Below, piece after piece: positions 42,687 through 51,997 of a stretch of DNA of 64,000 bases. Both the position numbers and the translations under genes were made by a program. Position 1 is the stretch's first letter, and every line of letters starts with the position of its first letter. Below the pieces are notes generated by a model. The model worked only from the letters and a program-made list of their open reading frames with translations, had not been told where the DNA came from and did no database searches. Source of the stretch: Alteromonas naphthalenivorans (GTDB lineage Bacteria; Pseudomonadota; Gammaproteobacteria; Enterobacterales; Alteromonadaceae); assembly GCF_000213655.1 (NCBI RefSeq), contig NC_015554.1, positions 2,728,001 through 2,792,000 of the forward strand. The letters run 5' to 3'.

Positions 42687-44843
42687 TTAGTAAAAGGTGC
42701 TATTCTCTTCAGCCATTTTCACCAATACATCTGCAGGTGTGAATTTGTCACCCACAGTGCTAGCGTAATGATTCAAACGCTCAACAACATGCTTAATTCC
42801 CAATGTGTCCATATAACGGAAAGGTCCGCCTAGGAAAGGTGGAAATCCGATACCAAAAATAGCACCAATGTCGCCATCACGGGCATTGCGAATAACACTC
42901 TCGTCTAGACAACGAGCGGCTTCATTAAGCATCATAAGAACGCAGCGTTCAGCCACTTCTTTTTCACTTAATTTCGTTGACGGTGTTAAGCCCAATAACG
43001 AGTAGATACTTTCATCTACTTCTTTACCTGGCTTCTTACCTTCATAGCTGTAAAAACCTTTTTGGTTCTTTTTACCTTTACGACCATCAGCCAGTACTTT
43101 ATCGAAAGCTGAAGGCGCCGTAAAACGCTCTCCAAAGGCCTCTACTAGGAAAGGAATGATCTTAGTACCAACATCAATGCCTACCTCATCAAGTAACTTC
43201 ACAGGTCCAACTGGGAAGCCAAACTTAACTAGGGACTTATCAATGTGCTCAATAGGCTCACCAGCAAGAATTAAGCTTGCCGCTTCATTCATATATGGGG
43301 CTAAAATACGGTTAACGTAAAAGCCTGCGCCGTCTTTAACAACGACTGGCGTTTTGCCCTGCTTTTTCGCAAATTCGACGGTAGATGAAATAACCTGATC
43401 CGACGTAGTTTCATGAGCGATAACTTCGGCTAATGGCATTTTATCTACAGGTGAAAAGTAATGAAGACCAATCACGTTTTCAGGCCGAGCTGCTTTGGCA
43501 GCAATTTGGGTAATTGGAATAGAAGAAGTGTTAGAGGCAAAGATGGTGTTCTCTTTGCAATTTTCTTCGATATCCGCGACCATTTTTTGCTTAAGATCTA
43601 AATCTTCGAATACTGCTTCAACTACAATGTCGGTATCTTGGTAGCCGCTATAATCTAAGGTGCCAGTGATAAGCGACAGTTGCTTTTGCATTTCGCTACT
43701 ACGCATGAAGCGCTTCTTCACTTTCTTATTTAAAATGTCGTAGCTGTATTTCATCGCATTAGCAATGCCTTCAGGACGAACATCTTTAATACGAACAGGC
43801 ACGCCAGCTTTAGTAGAGGTTACAAACGCAATACCGCCGCCCATTAATCCGCCGCCGAGTACGCCAACTTTTTTCATTTTCTCTGGCGCTACGCCTTCAA
43901 TACCGTTTTCTTTCTTCATATCGGTAGTCGCGAAGAAAATCTGACGCAATTGAAAAGATTCTGGTGTCATCACCAACTTTCCGAATGCTTCAGCTTCGGC
44001 TTTAAGGCCCGCTTCAATGCCATCACGCATGCCAGTTTCGATGACATCAATGATGTAACCTGGCGCTGGATAGTTACCTTTGGTTTTAGCAAACGTTGCT
44101 TCGCGGGCCTTTTTGAACATCATACCGCGGCCTGGGCCGGTATTTTCAAGCATTTTGTCCATTACGCTTTTTTGCGGCGCTTCACGCTCAGGCTTACGCT
44201 TAAGGGCGAACTGCTCTGCCACTTTTAGTAACACGCTATGCGGTACTACATCATCAACAATGCCGTACTTTTTAGCTTGCTTGGCGCGCGCTGGCGCACC
44301 AGTAAGCATCATTTTCATGGCTTGCTGTATACCAATCAAACGAGGTAATCGCTGCGTTCCACCACTACCTGGCAATAGACCAAGTTGAACTTCAGGCAAA
44401 CCTACCTGAGTGCTCGGTGAATCGGTACAAATTCGATAGTGACATGCTAGGGCAAGCTCTAGACCACCGCCCAATGCTGGGCCATTTATGGCTGCAACAA
44501 AAGTTGCTTTCATGCGTTCAATACGGTCAAAAATAGCTTGGCCGCCAGCCGCGATGGTGGTGGCATCTTCTGCAGTATTACACGCTGCCAACATACTTAT
44601 ATCGGCACCGGCTACAAACGAATTTGCTTTACCACTTACCAGCACTACACCTTTAATACTGGTATCAGCATCAATGTCATCCAGCATGGCAGATATTTCA
44701 TCGCCAAAAGCGGCTTTTAGCGTATTCATAGACTCACCAGGTACATCCATGGTGAGTATGGCAACGCCATTGTCTTGCTTGGTTAACGTAAAGGCACCAG
44801 ATGTTGCTTGAACGTCATTTGTCATTGTTGTGTCCTGACTCAT
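42687..44843 (-). CDS. fadJ: Fatty-acid oxidation complex alpha subunit FadJ
   Basis: 718 aa from ATG 44843, one base after the fadI stop; an earlier start at 44861 lies inside fadI and was rejected. The N-terminal enoyl-CoA hydratase half (about 1-190) has the oxyanion motif AGADISML and GPALGGGLELALACHYR. The 3-hydroxyacyl-CoA dehydrogenase half has the NAD-binding LGGGLMGGGIAFV near residue 328, EAVFEDLDLK and HYFSPVDKMPL. It carries out the hydration and dehydrogenation steps of beta-oxidation with the FadI thiolase. FadJ rather than FadB is supported by the pairing with a 436-aa FadI. Confidence 0.92.
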   Translation of the reverse strand: MSQDTTMTNDVQATSGAFTLTKQDNGVAILTMDVPGESMNTLKAAFGDEISAMLDDIDADTSIKGVVLVSGKANSFVAGADISMLAACNTAEDATTIAAGGQAIFDRIERMKATFVAAINGPALGGGLELALACHYRICTDSPSTQVGLPEVQLGLLPGSGGTQRLPRLIGIQQAMKMMLTGAPARAKQAKKYGIVDDVVPHSVLLKVAEQFALKRKPEREAPQKSVMDKMLENTGPGRGMMFKKAREATFAKTKGNYPAPGYIIDVIETGMRDGIEAGLKAEAEAFGKLVMTPESFQLRQIFFATTDMKKENGIEGVAPEKMKKVGVLGGGLMGGGIAFVTSTKAGVPVRIKDVRPEGIANAMKYSYDILNKKVKKRFMRSSEMQKQLSLITGTLDYSGYQDTDIVVEAVFEDLDLKQKMVADIEENCKENTIFASNTSSIPITQIAAKAARPENVIGLHYFSPVDKMPLAEVIAHETTSDQVISSTVEFAKKQGKTPVVVKDGAGFYVNRILAPYMNEAASLILAGEPIEHIDKSLVKFGFPVGPVKLLDEVGIDVGTKIIPFLVEAFGERFTAPSAFDKVLADGRKGKKNQKGFYSYEGKKPGKEVDESIYSLLGLTPSTKLSEKEVAERCVLMMLNEAARCLDESVIRNARDGDIGAIFGIGFPPFLGGPFRYMDTLGIKHVVERLNHYASTVGDKFTPADVLVKMAEENSTFY

Positions 44844-44844
44844 A

Positions 44845-46155
44845 TTATTCTGTCTCCACAATCATAGCTGCACCTAAACCACCCGCTGCACAAGCGGTTA
44901 GTAGACCAGTACCACCACCGCGACGGTTAAGTTCGTTAAGCATTTGGGTAATCATTCGCGTGCCTGTTGCCGCAAACGGGTGACCGTAAGCAATAGAACT
45001 TCCCATAACGTTAAATTTGTCCATGTCGATTTCACCGGTAGCTTTTGCACGACCAAGTTTTTCTTGGGCAAATTTATCGCTGGCGAACATTTTTACGTTC
45101 GAAAGTGTCTGTGCGGCAAAAGCTTCATGCATTTCGATAAGCGTAATATCGTTTAATGTCATGCCTGCGCGATCTAGCGCAATTGGCGTGGCGTAAGATG
45201 GCCCCATCAGCATGTCTTCCCATACATCAATGGCTGAGAAGGCATAACTCTTAAGGTAACCTAATGGCTTATAACCCAATTCTTTAGCACGGCTTTCCGT
45301 CATCATAATAACGGCTGAAGCACCATCAGTTAGCGGAGTAGCGTTCGCTGCCGTTACTGTACCGTATTTTTTATCAAAAACAGGGCGAAGCTTGGCATAG
45401 CCTTCAAGCTTAGAATCGAAACGTACGTTGTTATCGCGAGATAACGCGCCTTTATACGGTTCTGCGTAAGCGGTCATTACTTCACTGTCTAACTTACCCT
45501 CTTCCCAGCTTTGCGCGGCAAAACTGTGTGAACGATGCGCAAGTGCGTCTTGTTCTTCACGTGAGATATGGTGGGATTTCGCCATTTGCTCAGCCGTTTG
45601 TCCCATAGACAAACCTGTTGAGTATTCTGCAACCGCTGGCGGCACAGGCGCTAAATCTTTAAGGCCTAAACGCTTAAAGATATTAAACTTCTGACCCAAA
45701 GTTTTGGTTTTTTGAAGATCGACCAATGCGCGCGCTAGGTTTTTAGATACACCAATTGGCGATACAGACGTAGAGTCAGCACCACCAGCAATACCTACCT
45801 GAACGTGGCCAGCCATCATACTTTCGGCAATATTAACGGTAGACTGGAAGCTGGTTGCACATGCACGAGAGACGCTGTAAGCATCAGTATGCACATTCAT
45901 GCCAGTACCCAATACGATTTCACGGGCGATATTCGGCGCTTCAGGCATTTGAACAACCTGACCATAGACAACCTGATCAACCCATTCTTTTTGAATGCCA
46001 TGGCGAACGAGCAGTTCGTTTACGACCATTTTACCTAAATCGACAGCGGGAACACCGTGGAAGTATGTCGCCATTTTTGCAAACGGAGTACGTAACCCCG
46101 CCACAATGGCGATACGATCACCCTCGCGGGTAGTAACAGATTGTCTTGTTGACAT
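44845..46155 (-). CDS. fadI: Acetyl-CoA acyltransferase (3-ketoacyl-CoA thiolase) FadI
   Basis: 436 aa, the same length as E. coli FadI. The active-site Cys is in [10 protein letters not shown] (near 100). The late motifs are [17 protein letters not shown] (catalytic His) and the C-terminal [15 protein letters not shown] (second Cys). It splits 3-ketoacyl-CoA with coenzyme A into acetyl-CoA and the shortened acyl-CoA. First gene of fadIJ. AGGTG precedes the ATG, and a FadR-like operator lies 31-47 bases upstream of the start, so derepression by long-chain acyl-CoA is likely. Confidence 0.94.
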   Translation of the reverse strand: MSTRQSVTTREGDRIAIVAGLRTPFAKMATYFHGVPAVDLGKMVVNELLVRHGIQKEWVDQVVYGQVVQMPEAPNIAREIVLGTGMNVHTDAYSVSRACATSFQSTVNIAESMMAGHVQVGIAGGADSTSVSPIGVSKNLARALVDLQKTKTLGQKFNIFKRLGLKDLAPVPPAVAEYSTGLSMGQTAEQMAKSHHISREEQDALAHRSHSFAAQSWEEGKLDSEVMTAYAEPYKGALSRDNNVRFDSKLEGYAKLRPVFDKKYGTVTAANATPLTDGASAVIMMTESRAKELGYKPLGYLKSYAFSAIDVWEDMLMGPSYATPIALDRAGMTLNDITLIEMHEAFAAQTLSNVKMFASDKFAQEKLGRAKATGEIDMDKFNVMGSSIAYGHPFAATGTRMITQMLNELNRRGGGTGLLTACAAGGLGAAMIVETE

Positions 46156-46460
46156 AATGCACCTAAATTAAGGACCACGGGAAATAAGTGGTCTGACCTG
46201 TAATAAACCCAATTTTTACAAACAATGAACAAAATAGCAAATTATCAACGTTCACGGACAGTTTTCAGCCTATTTGTGTCGAATAATCGTCGCCTATCTG
46301 AAAATTAGATGTTTTTAACGACTTGAACTAGACGACAAGGGAACCATATAAGAAAAACATAGTCTGTTTTATGCCAATTTATCTACTCGTAACATACATT
46401 TGGGCGAGTTAATTGGTTTACTTTTCCTGATAACTAGAATTTCAACGGAATAATTGCATT
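46156..46460. other. Divergent spacer between fadI and moxR
   Basis: 305 bp. It holds the FadR-like box near fadI; the rest is A/T-rich with no reading frame or clear hairpin recognised. Promoters for both operons must be here, but no hexamer pair was convincing. Confidence 0.5.
46186..46202 (-). promoter_or_regulatory. FadR-like operator upstream of fadIJ
   Basis: The core TGGTCTGACC (46189-46198) is the palindromic centre of FadR sites (consensus ACTGGTCNGACCAGT), with CTGT on one flank also matching. It lies in the 5' region of fadIJ, a standard FadR target. No site of PsrA type was seen. Confidence 0.7.
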
Positions 46461-47417
46461 ATGGCAGCGGAACAATTTCAGCAACTGCAGAAGTATTTAG
46501 ATCAGCAAATCATTGGTCAAAGTGCACTTACCAAAAGCCTCCTTATTGCGCTTTTAGCTGATGGGCACCTTTTAGTAGAAGGGCCTCCAGGTCTGGCAAA
46601 AACCAGAGCAATTAACGCGCTTGCTAATGGTATCGACGGTGACTTTCATCGCGTTCAGTTTACCCCTGATTTACTGCCTGCTGATTTAACCGGCACTGAT
46701 ATTTATCGCCCTGAAACCGGTGAATTTGTTTTTCAAAAAGGCCCCCTATTTCACAACTTAGTATTAGCCGATGAAATTAACCGTGCTCCAGCTAAAGTAC
46801 AATCGGCACTGTTGGAAGCCATGGCTGAGCGCCAAATAACGGTAGGCAGCAAGACCTACCCGCTTCCTCCTTTATTCTTGGTAATGGCGACACAGAACCC
46901 TCTAGAACAAGAAGGGACTTACCCACTACCAGAAGCTCAGCTCGATCGCTTTTTGATGCACGTCGATATTGATTATCCAGATGCCGAAACAGAGTTAGAG
47001 ATTTTGCGATTGACCCGTGGTGAAGCATTATCAGTACCGCCAGTAACGCCGCCTAAATTAACCCAGCAAGATATCTTCTCTTCACGTAAAGAGGCGCTAG
47101 CACTACATATGGCGCCCGAACTTGAGCAGTATTTAGTGCAATTGGTGATGGCGACCAGACAGCCAGCTAAATTTGACGCCAACCTTGCCGAATGGATTGC
47201 GATGGGTACTAGCCCTCGTGCCACCATTAGTTTAGACAGATGCGCACGCGCACATGCGTGGTTAAGTGGCAGAGATTTCGTTGGCCCTGATGATATTCAA
47301 GCGGTGGTACATAATGTACTTCGCCATCGCATTATTTTGTCTTATCACGCAGAAGCACAAGGCATTACTATGAATGATCTGCTTAACCAAATTGTTGCTA
47401 CCGTAGCTGTTCCATAA
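46461..47417 (+). CDS. MoxR-family AAA+ ATPase
   Basis: 318 aa. Walker A GPPGLAKTR near residue 41, Walker B LVLADEINRAPAKVQSALLEAM near 105, sensor 1 in MATQNPLEQEGTYPLPEAQ, sensor 2 in GTSPRATISL. MoxR ATPases act as chaperone-like partners of von Willebrand A proteins. First gene of a six-gene operon whose members include two such proteins. The next gene starts three bases after its stop. Confidence 0.93.
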   Translation: MAAEQFQQLQKYLDQQIIGQSALTKSLLIALLADGHLLVEGPPGLAKTRAINALANGIDGDFHRVQFTPDLLPADLTGTDIYRPETGEFVFQKGPLFHNLVLADEINRAPAKVQSALLEAMAERQITVGSKTYPLPPLFLVMATQNPLEQEGTYPLPEAQLDRFLMHVDIDYPDAETELEILRLTRGEALSVPPVTPPKLTQQDIFSSRKEALALHMAPELEQYLVQLVMATRQPAKFDANLAEWIAMGTSPRATISLDRCARAHAWLSGRDFVGPDDIQAVVHNVLRHRIILSYHAEAQGITMNDLLNQIVATVAVP

Positions 47418-47420
47418 AAG

Positions 47421-48383
47421 ATGAGTGATGTTCATTCGCAGTTAGCGTTACTGCAAACCAACGGGGTTAATTTGTCTACTGCTGAACTATTGCGGTATCA
47501 GCAGTTGGCAAAATTATTTAGTCTTGCGCCCAAGCGCTCGCCTCAAGCTCGCCTTGCCGGTAGCTATTTGACCAAACACAAGGGTCGAGGCATGGAGTTT
47601 GATGAAGCTAGACATTACCAACCAGGTGACGACATTCGAGCAATCGACTGGCGAGTTACCGCCCGTACCGGTAAAACCCACACCAAAATATACCGTGAAG
47701 AGCGAGAACGCCCTGTATTTTTGTTTTGCGACTTCTCGCCATCAATGATGTTTGGCACACGATTACTGACTAAATCTATGCAGGTTGCCCACATCTGTTC
47801 GTTGATAAGTTGGTCTGCGGCAGCCCATGGCGATAAAGTAGGTGCCTTGTTATTTAACCAAAGCCAGCATAAAGAAGTGAAGCCCCTTGCTCGAAAACGA
47901 GCTGTTTTGCACATTTGTCACGAATTGATGGATTTACATGCTACTAGCCATGAGCAGGTAGCGAGTAATGAGGCTGATGTCCAAGCCTTTGCCGATGCGT
48001 GTGCTCGACTTCGTCGGTTAGCTCGCCCCGGTAGCCTAGTATACCTACTGTCTGATTTTCAGCATTTAGGCAGTGCAGCACAGCAGCATTTAAGTCAGCT
48101 TTCACGTCATTGTGAAGTGAGAGCAATTATTGTCGACGATCCTATTGAGCATACACTGCCTCAAACTCGCTCCATTCAACGGGTAAGCGTTTCCGATGGC
48201 ATTAACCAACAACGATGGCTATTAGGTGACAGAAAAGAAGAAGATACCTATCAACGTTGGCGTGAACAACAAAACAATGCAATGGAACAATCACTTAAAC
48301 AAGCAAATATTTCTCGTTACCATATTTCTGCGGGACTGCCTCTTGATACCCAAATTCAAGGCATGCAACAGGAGCGCTTTTGA
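47421..48383 (+). CDS. DUF58 protein (VWA-like, Bat operon)
   Basis: 320 aa. The diagnostic DUF58 segment is HYQPGDDIRAIDWRVTAR near residue 70, followed by YREERERPVFLFCDFSPSM, a VWA-like first strand with DxSxS-type arrangement (DFSPS). Soluble. In other proteobacteria it is always next to a MoxR ATPase, and together they service the membrane-bound VWA proteins. Its TGA overlaps the next ATG by one base. Confidence 0.92.
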   Translation: MSDVHSQLALLQTNGVNLSTAELLRYQQLAKLFSLAPKRSPQARLAGSYLTKHKGRGMEFDEARHYQPGDDIRAIDWRVTARTGKTHTKIYREERERPVFLFCDFSPSMMFGTRLLTKSMQVAHICSLISWSAAAHGDKVGALLFNQSQHKEVKPLARKRAVLHICHELMDLHATSHEQVASNEADVQAFADACARLRRLARPGSLVYLLSDFQHLGSAAQQHLSQLSRHCEVRAIIVDDPIEHTLPQTRSIQRVSVSDGINQQRWLLGDRKEEDTYQRWREQQNNAMEQSLKQANISRYHISAGLPLDTQIQGMQQERF

Positions 48384-48955
48384 TGCAATCAGCCCAAGGT
48401 ATGCCGCAAACCGATCCTCTTGCACAGCTTAAAGATATACACGTTCCTGACAATGTAGACATCTGGCCTCTGGACTGGGGCTGGTGGTGCTTAATTGCGT
48501 TATTTTTAGCAGGTGCTATAAGCCTCATTGTTTATCTTGTCAAAAAGCATAAATTCAACAAGCCTCGTCGCGATGCACTAAAACTGCTTGGAAGTATCTC
48601 ATCTTCAGATGAAAACTGGCCTATGCAAATCAATAGTGTACTAAAACGTACCGCCGTGACCTATTTCAAACCACAAGAAGTAGCAGGGCTTTATGGGAAC
48701 AGTTGGCATGATTTTCTATTGAATACGCTGCCAGAAAGACGCAAAAATACTATGAGCGACTCACTATCAACGCTGCATTCGCAGCAGTACGCGCCCAAAT
48801 GTGATAACAAGCATTTTAACGAATGTAGTAAAGCAGCAATTGCGTGGGTGAAACACTTTAACGTCACCTCGCCTTCGAATAATAAGAGATTGCGCGCTTC
48901 ACAACAGCCATCATCGTTCGAACAGCCAAAAGTTCGGGAGGCAACCCATGCTTGA
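48383..48955 (+). CDS. DUF4381 membrane protein (Bat operon)
   Basis: 190 aa from ATG 48383 with AGGAG eight bases upstream. One membrane helix near 35-55 (WWCLIALFLAGAISLIVYLV) follows the DUF4381-type N-terminal stretch LKDIHVPDNVDIWPLDWG. A cytoplasmic helical domain follows, with a hydrophilic C-terminus. The family lies consistently between DUF58 and VWA genes in Bat operons; its function is undefined. Confidence 0.85.
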   Translation: MQSAQGMPQTDPLAQLKDIHVPDNVDIWPLDWGWWCLIALFLAGAISLIVYLVKKHKFNKPRRDALKLLGSISSSDENWPMQINSVLKRTAVTYFKPQEVAGLYGNSWHDFLLNTLPERRKNTMSDSLSTLHSQQYAPKCDNKHFNECSKAAIAWVKHFNVTSPSNNKRLRASQQPSSFEQPKVREATHA

Positions 48956-49982
48956 GTTCGCATGGTGGTGGGCTTTGTTCCTACTTCCCCTTCCTATACT
49001 GGTTCGATATTTAGTGCCCGCGAAACCCCAGCACGTAATGGCTGCCTTACAAGTCCCTGCGTTGAGACCGGGTATACAAGACACTCCCTCACCGCTTAAA
49101 AGCAGCAAAATCCCAGTGGTTATTGCATCGCTAATTTGGCTCTGCGTGGTAATTGCAGCAGCACGCCCTCAATGGTTGGGAGAGCCCATAAGCATTCCGA
49201 GTGAAGGCAGAGAGATGATGTTGGCGGTAGATTTATCCGGCAGTATGAAAATTGATGACATGGAGTTAAATGGCAGGCAAGTGAATCGACTGACCATGAC
49301 AAAGTCTGTGCTGTACGATTTTATCCAGCGCCGCGTGGGTGACCGTTTAGGCTTAATATTGTTTGCCGATACTGCCTACCTTCAAGCGCCACTCACTTAT
49401 GACAGAGATACAGTTTCGACTTTACTTAGCGAATCTGTGATTGGTTTGGTGGGAGAGCAAACCGCTATTGGCGATGCTATTGGTTTGGCTGTTAAACGAT
49501 TTGACGAAAAAGAAGAGTCAAACAATGTACTTATTTTGCTTACTGATGGACAAAATACCGCTGGTTTTATTACTCCTGAGCAAGCAAAAGAATTGGCAGT
49601 AAATAAAAAAGTGAAGGTTTACACCATTGGCGTGGGCGCAGATAAAATGCTGATCCAAAGTTTCTTTGGTAGTCGACAGGTGAATCCTTCTCAAGAGTTA
49701 GATGAAGACATGCTAAGTGACCTTGCTTCCTCTACAGGCGGGCAATACTTCCGCGCTAGAGATGTAAATGAATTAGAAGCCATTTACGCAAAGTTAGATG
49801 CATTAGAACCTATACAGGGTGAAGCACGCAAAATGCGGCCACTTACCGCTCTTTTCTACTTTCCATTGGCGGTAGCCTTAGCTTTATCTGCCTTATGGGC
49901 ATTAGTAATAATTGGAAGTACATTGATTAAATCACTGTCACGCACACCTCTTTCATCAAGCGATAAAAAGGAAAGTGTGTAA
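48948..49982 (+). CDS. VWA-domain membrane protein BatA-like
   Basis: 344 aa, its start overlapping the DUF4381 gene by 8 bp. Membrane helices near the N-terminus (about 1-20 and 58-75) and near the C-terminus (about 305-325) enclose a VWA domain with metal-site motif AVDLSGSMKIDDM (DxSxS) near residue 92 and ILLTDGQNT. BatA-type proteins are tied to oxygen/oxidative-stress tolerance in Bacteroides and proteobacteria. The stop overlaps the next start by one base. Confidence 0.92.
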   Translation: MLEFAWWWALFLLPLPILVRYLVPAKPQHVMAALQVPALRPGIQDTPSPLKSSKIPVVIASLIWLCVVIAAARPQWLGEPISIPSEGREMMLAVDLSGSMKIDDMELNGRQVNRLTMTKSVLYDFIQRRVGDRLGLILFADTAYLQAPLTYDRDTVSTLLSESVIGLVGEQTAIGDAIGLAVKRFDEKEESNNVLILLTDGQNTAGFITPEQAKELAVNKKVKVYTIGVGADKMLIQSFFGSRQVNPSQELDEDMLSDLASSTGGQYFRARDVNELEAIYAKLDALEPIQGEARKMRPLTALFYFPLAVALALSALWALVIIGSTLIKSLSRTPLSSSDKKESV

Positions 49983-51997
49983 TGGAAGACTTTATTAACA
50001 ATGTCCATTTTCTGCGACCCGAGTGGTTTATAGCACTTATTCCCGCGCTTATACTCTATATAGCTCTTAAGCGAAATACGTCGAAAAAGTCGGGCTGGCA
50101 GTCGGTTATACCCTCACATTTATATCAGCATATGGTGATAGGGAAATTTACGAAAGGGCAGAAGCCCCCATTCTGGCTGCTTGCATTAGGATGGTTGCTA
50201 GCCGTTGTTGCCTTAGCAGGGCCAACATGGGAGCGCCTCCCCCAACCGGTTTATCAACTTAAAATGGGCCATGTCATTGTAATGGATATGTCTCTGTCGA
50301 TGCGTGCTACCGACATTACCCCAGATAGACTTACCCGTGCAAAATACAAAGCCATCGATCTTGTAAATCAAATAGGCGAAGGCGAAATGGGTTTAGTGGC
50401 TTATGCGGGAGACGCGTTTGTAGTGAGTCCACTCACTCAAGATGCAGCCAATATCACTACCCTGCTTCCAAGTTTATCACCCGAAATCATGCCCGTTCCT
50501 GGTAGCGACCCTTTGTTAGGTATTGAAACCGCAGCTGAGTTATTAACGAACGCTGGCTACAGTAAAGGTATGATCTACTGGATAACCGATGGCGTTGACT
50601 TTCGCCAGCAACAAGAACTACAAGAATACGTGGCCGAATTACCTTTCACCTTAAATGCGCTGGCGGTAGGAACAGATGACGGAGCACCTATCAGGCAGAT
50701 AACAGGTGAATTACTTAAAGATAGAAGTGGCGCTATTGTGATCCCTAAACTTAATAGCAGTGCAGTCAATGCCGTTGTAAGAGCTAGCGGCGGTAAATTT
50801 AGTGAAATCACCACTAATGATGATGATATTACTTCACTCGCTTCCTTGTCGTTACTTGATAGAGACGGCGAATCTGAGGAAGATGCGAGTGATACCGAAG
50901 GCGACCAATGGCGCGAGTTTGGCCCCTATCTATTATTGGGTTTACTTCCCTTAATAGCCCTTGGGTTTCGGCGAGGTTTAGTGTTTGCTGTTATAGCAGC
51001 TATCTACATGCCGATGAGCAGTGAATCAGTGATGGCGCAATCTGTTACCCAAGAGCCGCCGTCAGAGAGTTCAACTTCCTCTTCTGTGTCATGGTGGCAA
51101 AAGCCATTTTTAAATGCCAATCAAGAAGGCTTAGCAAACTACTCAGATAACGCCTTTGATCAAGCCGCGTCTACATTCGAAGACCCTGCTTGGCAAGGTG
51201 CGGCGCATTACAAGGCCGGCGACTACGAACAAGCACTTGCCGCTTATCAACAACAAGGCGGTATTGAAGGTTTGTACAACCAAGGCAATGCATTGGCTCG
51301 TTTAGGCAAGCTAGATGAGGCCATCGCCAAATATGATGAAGTATTATCACTAGATGCTAACTATCAAGATGCTGCAGAAAATAAAGCGATATTGGAACAG
51401 TTGAAGCAGCAACAAGAAGAACAAGAAGAACAAGAAGAACAAGAACAGCAAAACCAAGAAAATCAGCAATCGAATGAGGGTGAAAACCAACAAGATTCTG
51501 GCGAAGATGAAAATCAAGAAGGTAGCGACGATAGTAGCCAAGATAGCCAAAATAATGATGGTTCAAACAGTGAAGATACATCTGAAGAAAATGGTGAGCA
51601 GAGCGCGTCTGATAACCAGAATGCTAACGATGAAAATGACAGTCAAAGTGATCCCCAGTCTTCACAAAATGAAGGGGGTGAACAAGATGATAGCAAAAAC
51701 CAAAATGAGTCGGAGGCGCAAAATGGTGCCAACGGTGAAGAAAACGACAAAGAATACGCAGGCGCCCCACAAAATACTGGGAATGAAGAAGGTACCGATG
51801 AAGCCCAGCAAGAAAGTGATGCCGCCATGGCTCAAGCTGGCGAGATGACAGATGCTGAAAAAGAACAACAGCAACGTCTTGAAAATTTAATGCGCAGAGT
51901 ACCAGATGACCCCGCGTTCTTATTAAAACGAAAAATGCAATTAGAAGCGCAGAAGCGCCAAAGACAACGCATGCCTTCAAATCGGAGTGATTGGTAG
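49982..51997 (+). CDS. VWA/TPR fusion protein (BatB-BatC-like)
   Basis: 671 aa. The N-terminal half resembles BatB: two membrane helices, VWA with VMDMSLSMRATD (DxSxS) near residue 100 and YWITDGVDF near 199, then a helix near 313-335. The second half resembles BatC: TPR units (about 395-470, for example GLYNQGNALARLGKLDEAIAKYDEVLSLDANYQDAAENKA in outline) followed by a very acidic Gln/Glu/Asp/Asn/Ser-rich tract (about 475-640) and a short basic end. The acidic region has extreme composition, so repeats in it are probably slippage-prone. Predicted to span the membrane with the VWA domain accessible to BatA and MoxR. Confidence 0.92.
   Translation: MEDFINNVHFLRPEWFIALIPALILYIALKRNTSKKSGWQSVIPSHLYQHMVIGKFTKGQKPPFWLLALGWLLAVVALAGPTWERLPQPVYQLKMGHVIVMDMSLSMRATDITPDRLTRAKYKAIDLVNQIGEGEMGLVAYAGDAFVVSPLTQDAANITTLLPSLSPEIMPVPGSDPLLGIETAAELLTNAGYSKGMIYWITDGVDFRQQQELQEYVAELPFTLNALAVGTDDGAPIRQITGELLKDRSGAIVIPKLNSSAVNAVVRASGGKFSEITTNDDDITSLASLSLLDRDGESEEDASDTEGDQWREFGPYLLLGLLPLIALGFRRGLVFAVIAAIYMPMSSESVMAQSVTQEPPSESSTSSSVSWWQKPFLNANQEGLANYSDNAFDQAASTFEDPAWQGAAHYKAGDYEQALAAYQQQGGIEGLYNQGNALARLGKLDEAIAKYDEVLSLDANYQDAAENKAILEQLKQQQEEQEEQEEQEQQNQENQQSNEGENQQDSGEDENQEGSDDSSQDSQNNDGSNSEDTSEENGEQSASDNQNANDENDSQSDPQSSQNEGGEQDDSKNQNESEAQNGANGEENDKEYAGAPQNTGNEEGTDEAQQESDAAMAQAGEMTDAEKEQQQRLENLMRRVPDDPAFLLKRKMQLEAQKRQRQRMPSNRSDW

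Noticed and set aside
51350..51581. Leu/Phe-rich minus-strand frames opposite the VWA/TPR gene
   Set aside because: They are the reverse complement of the GAA/CAA-rich acidic tract and have no ribosome sites.
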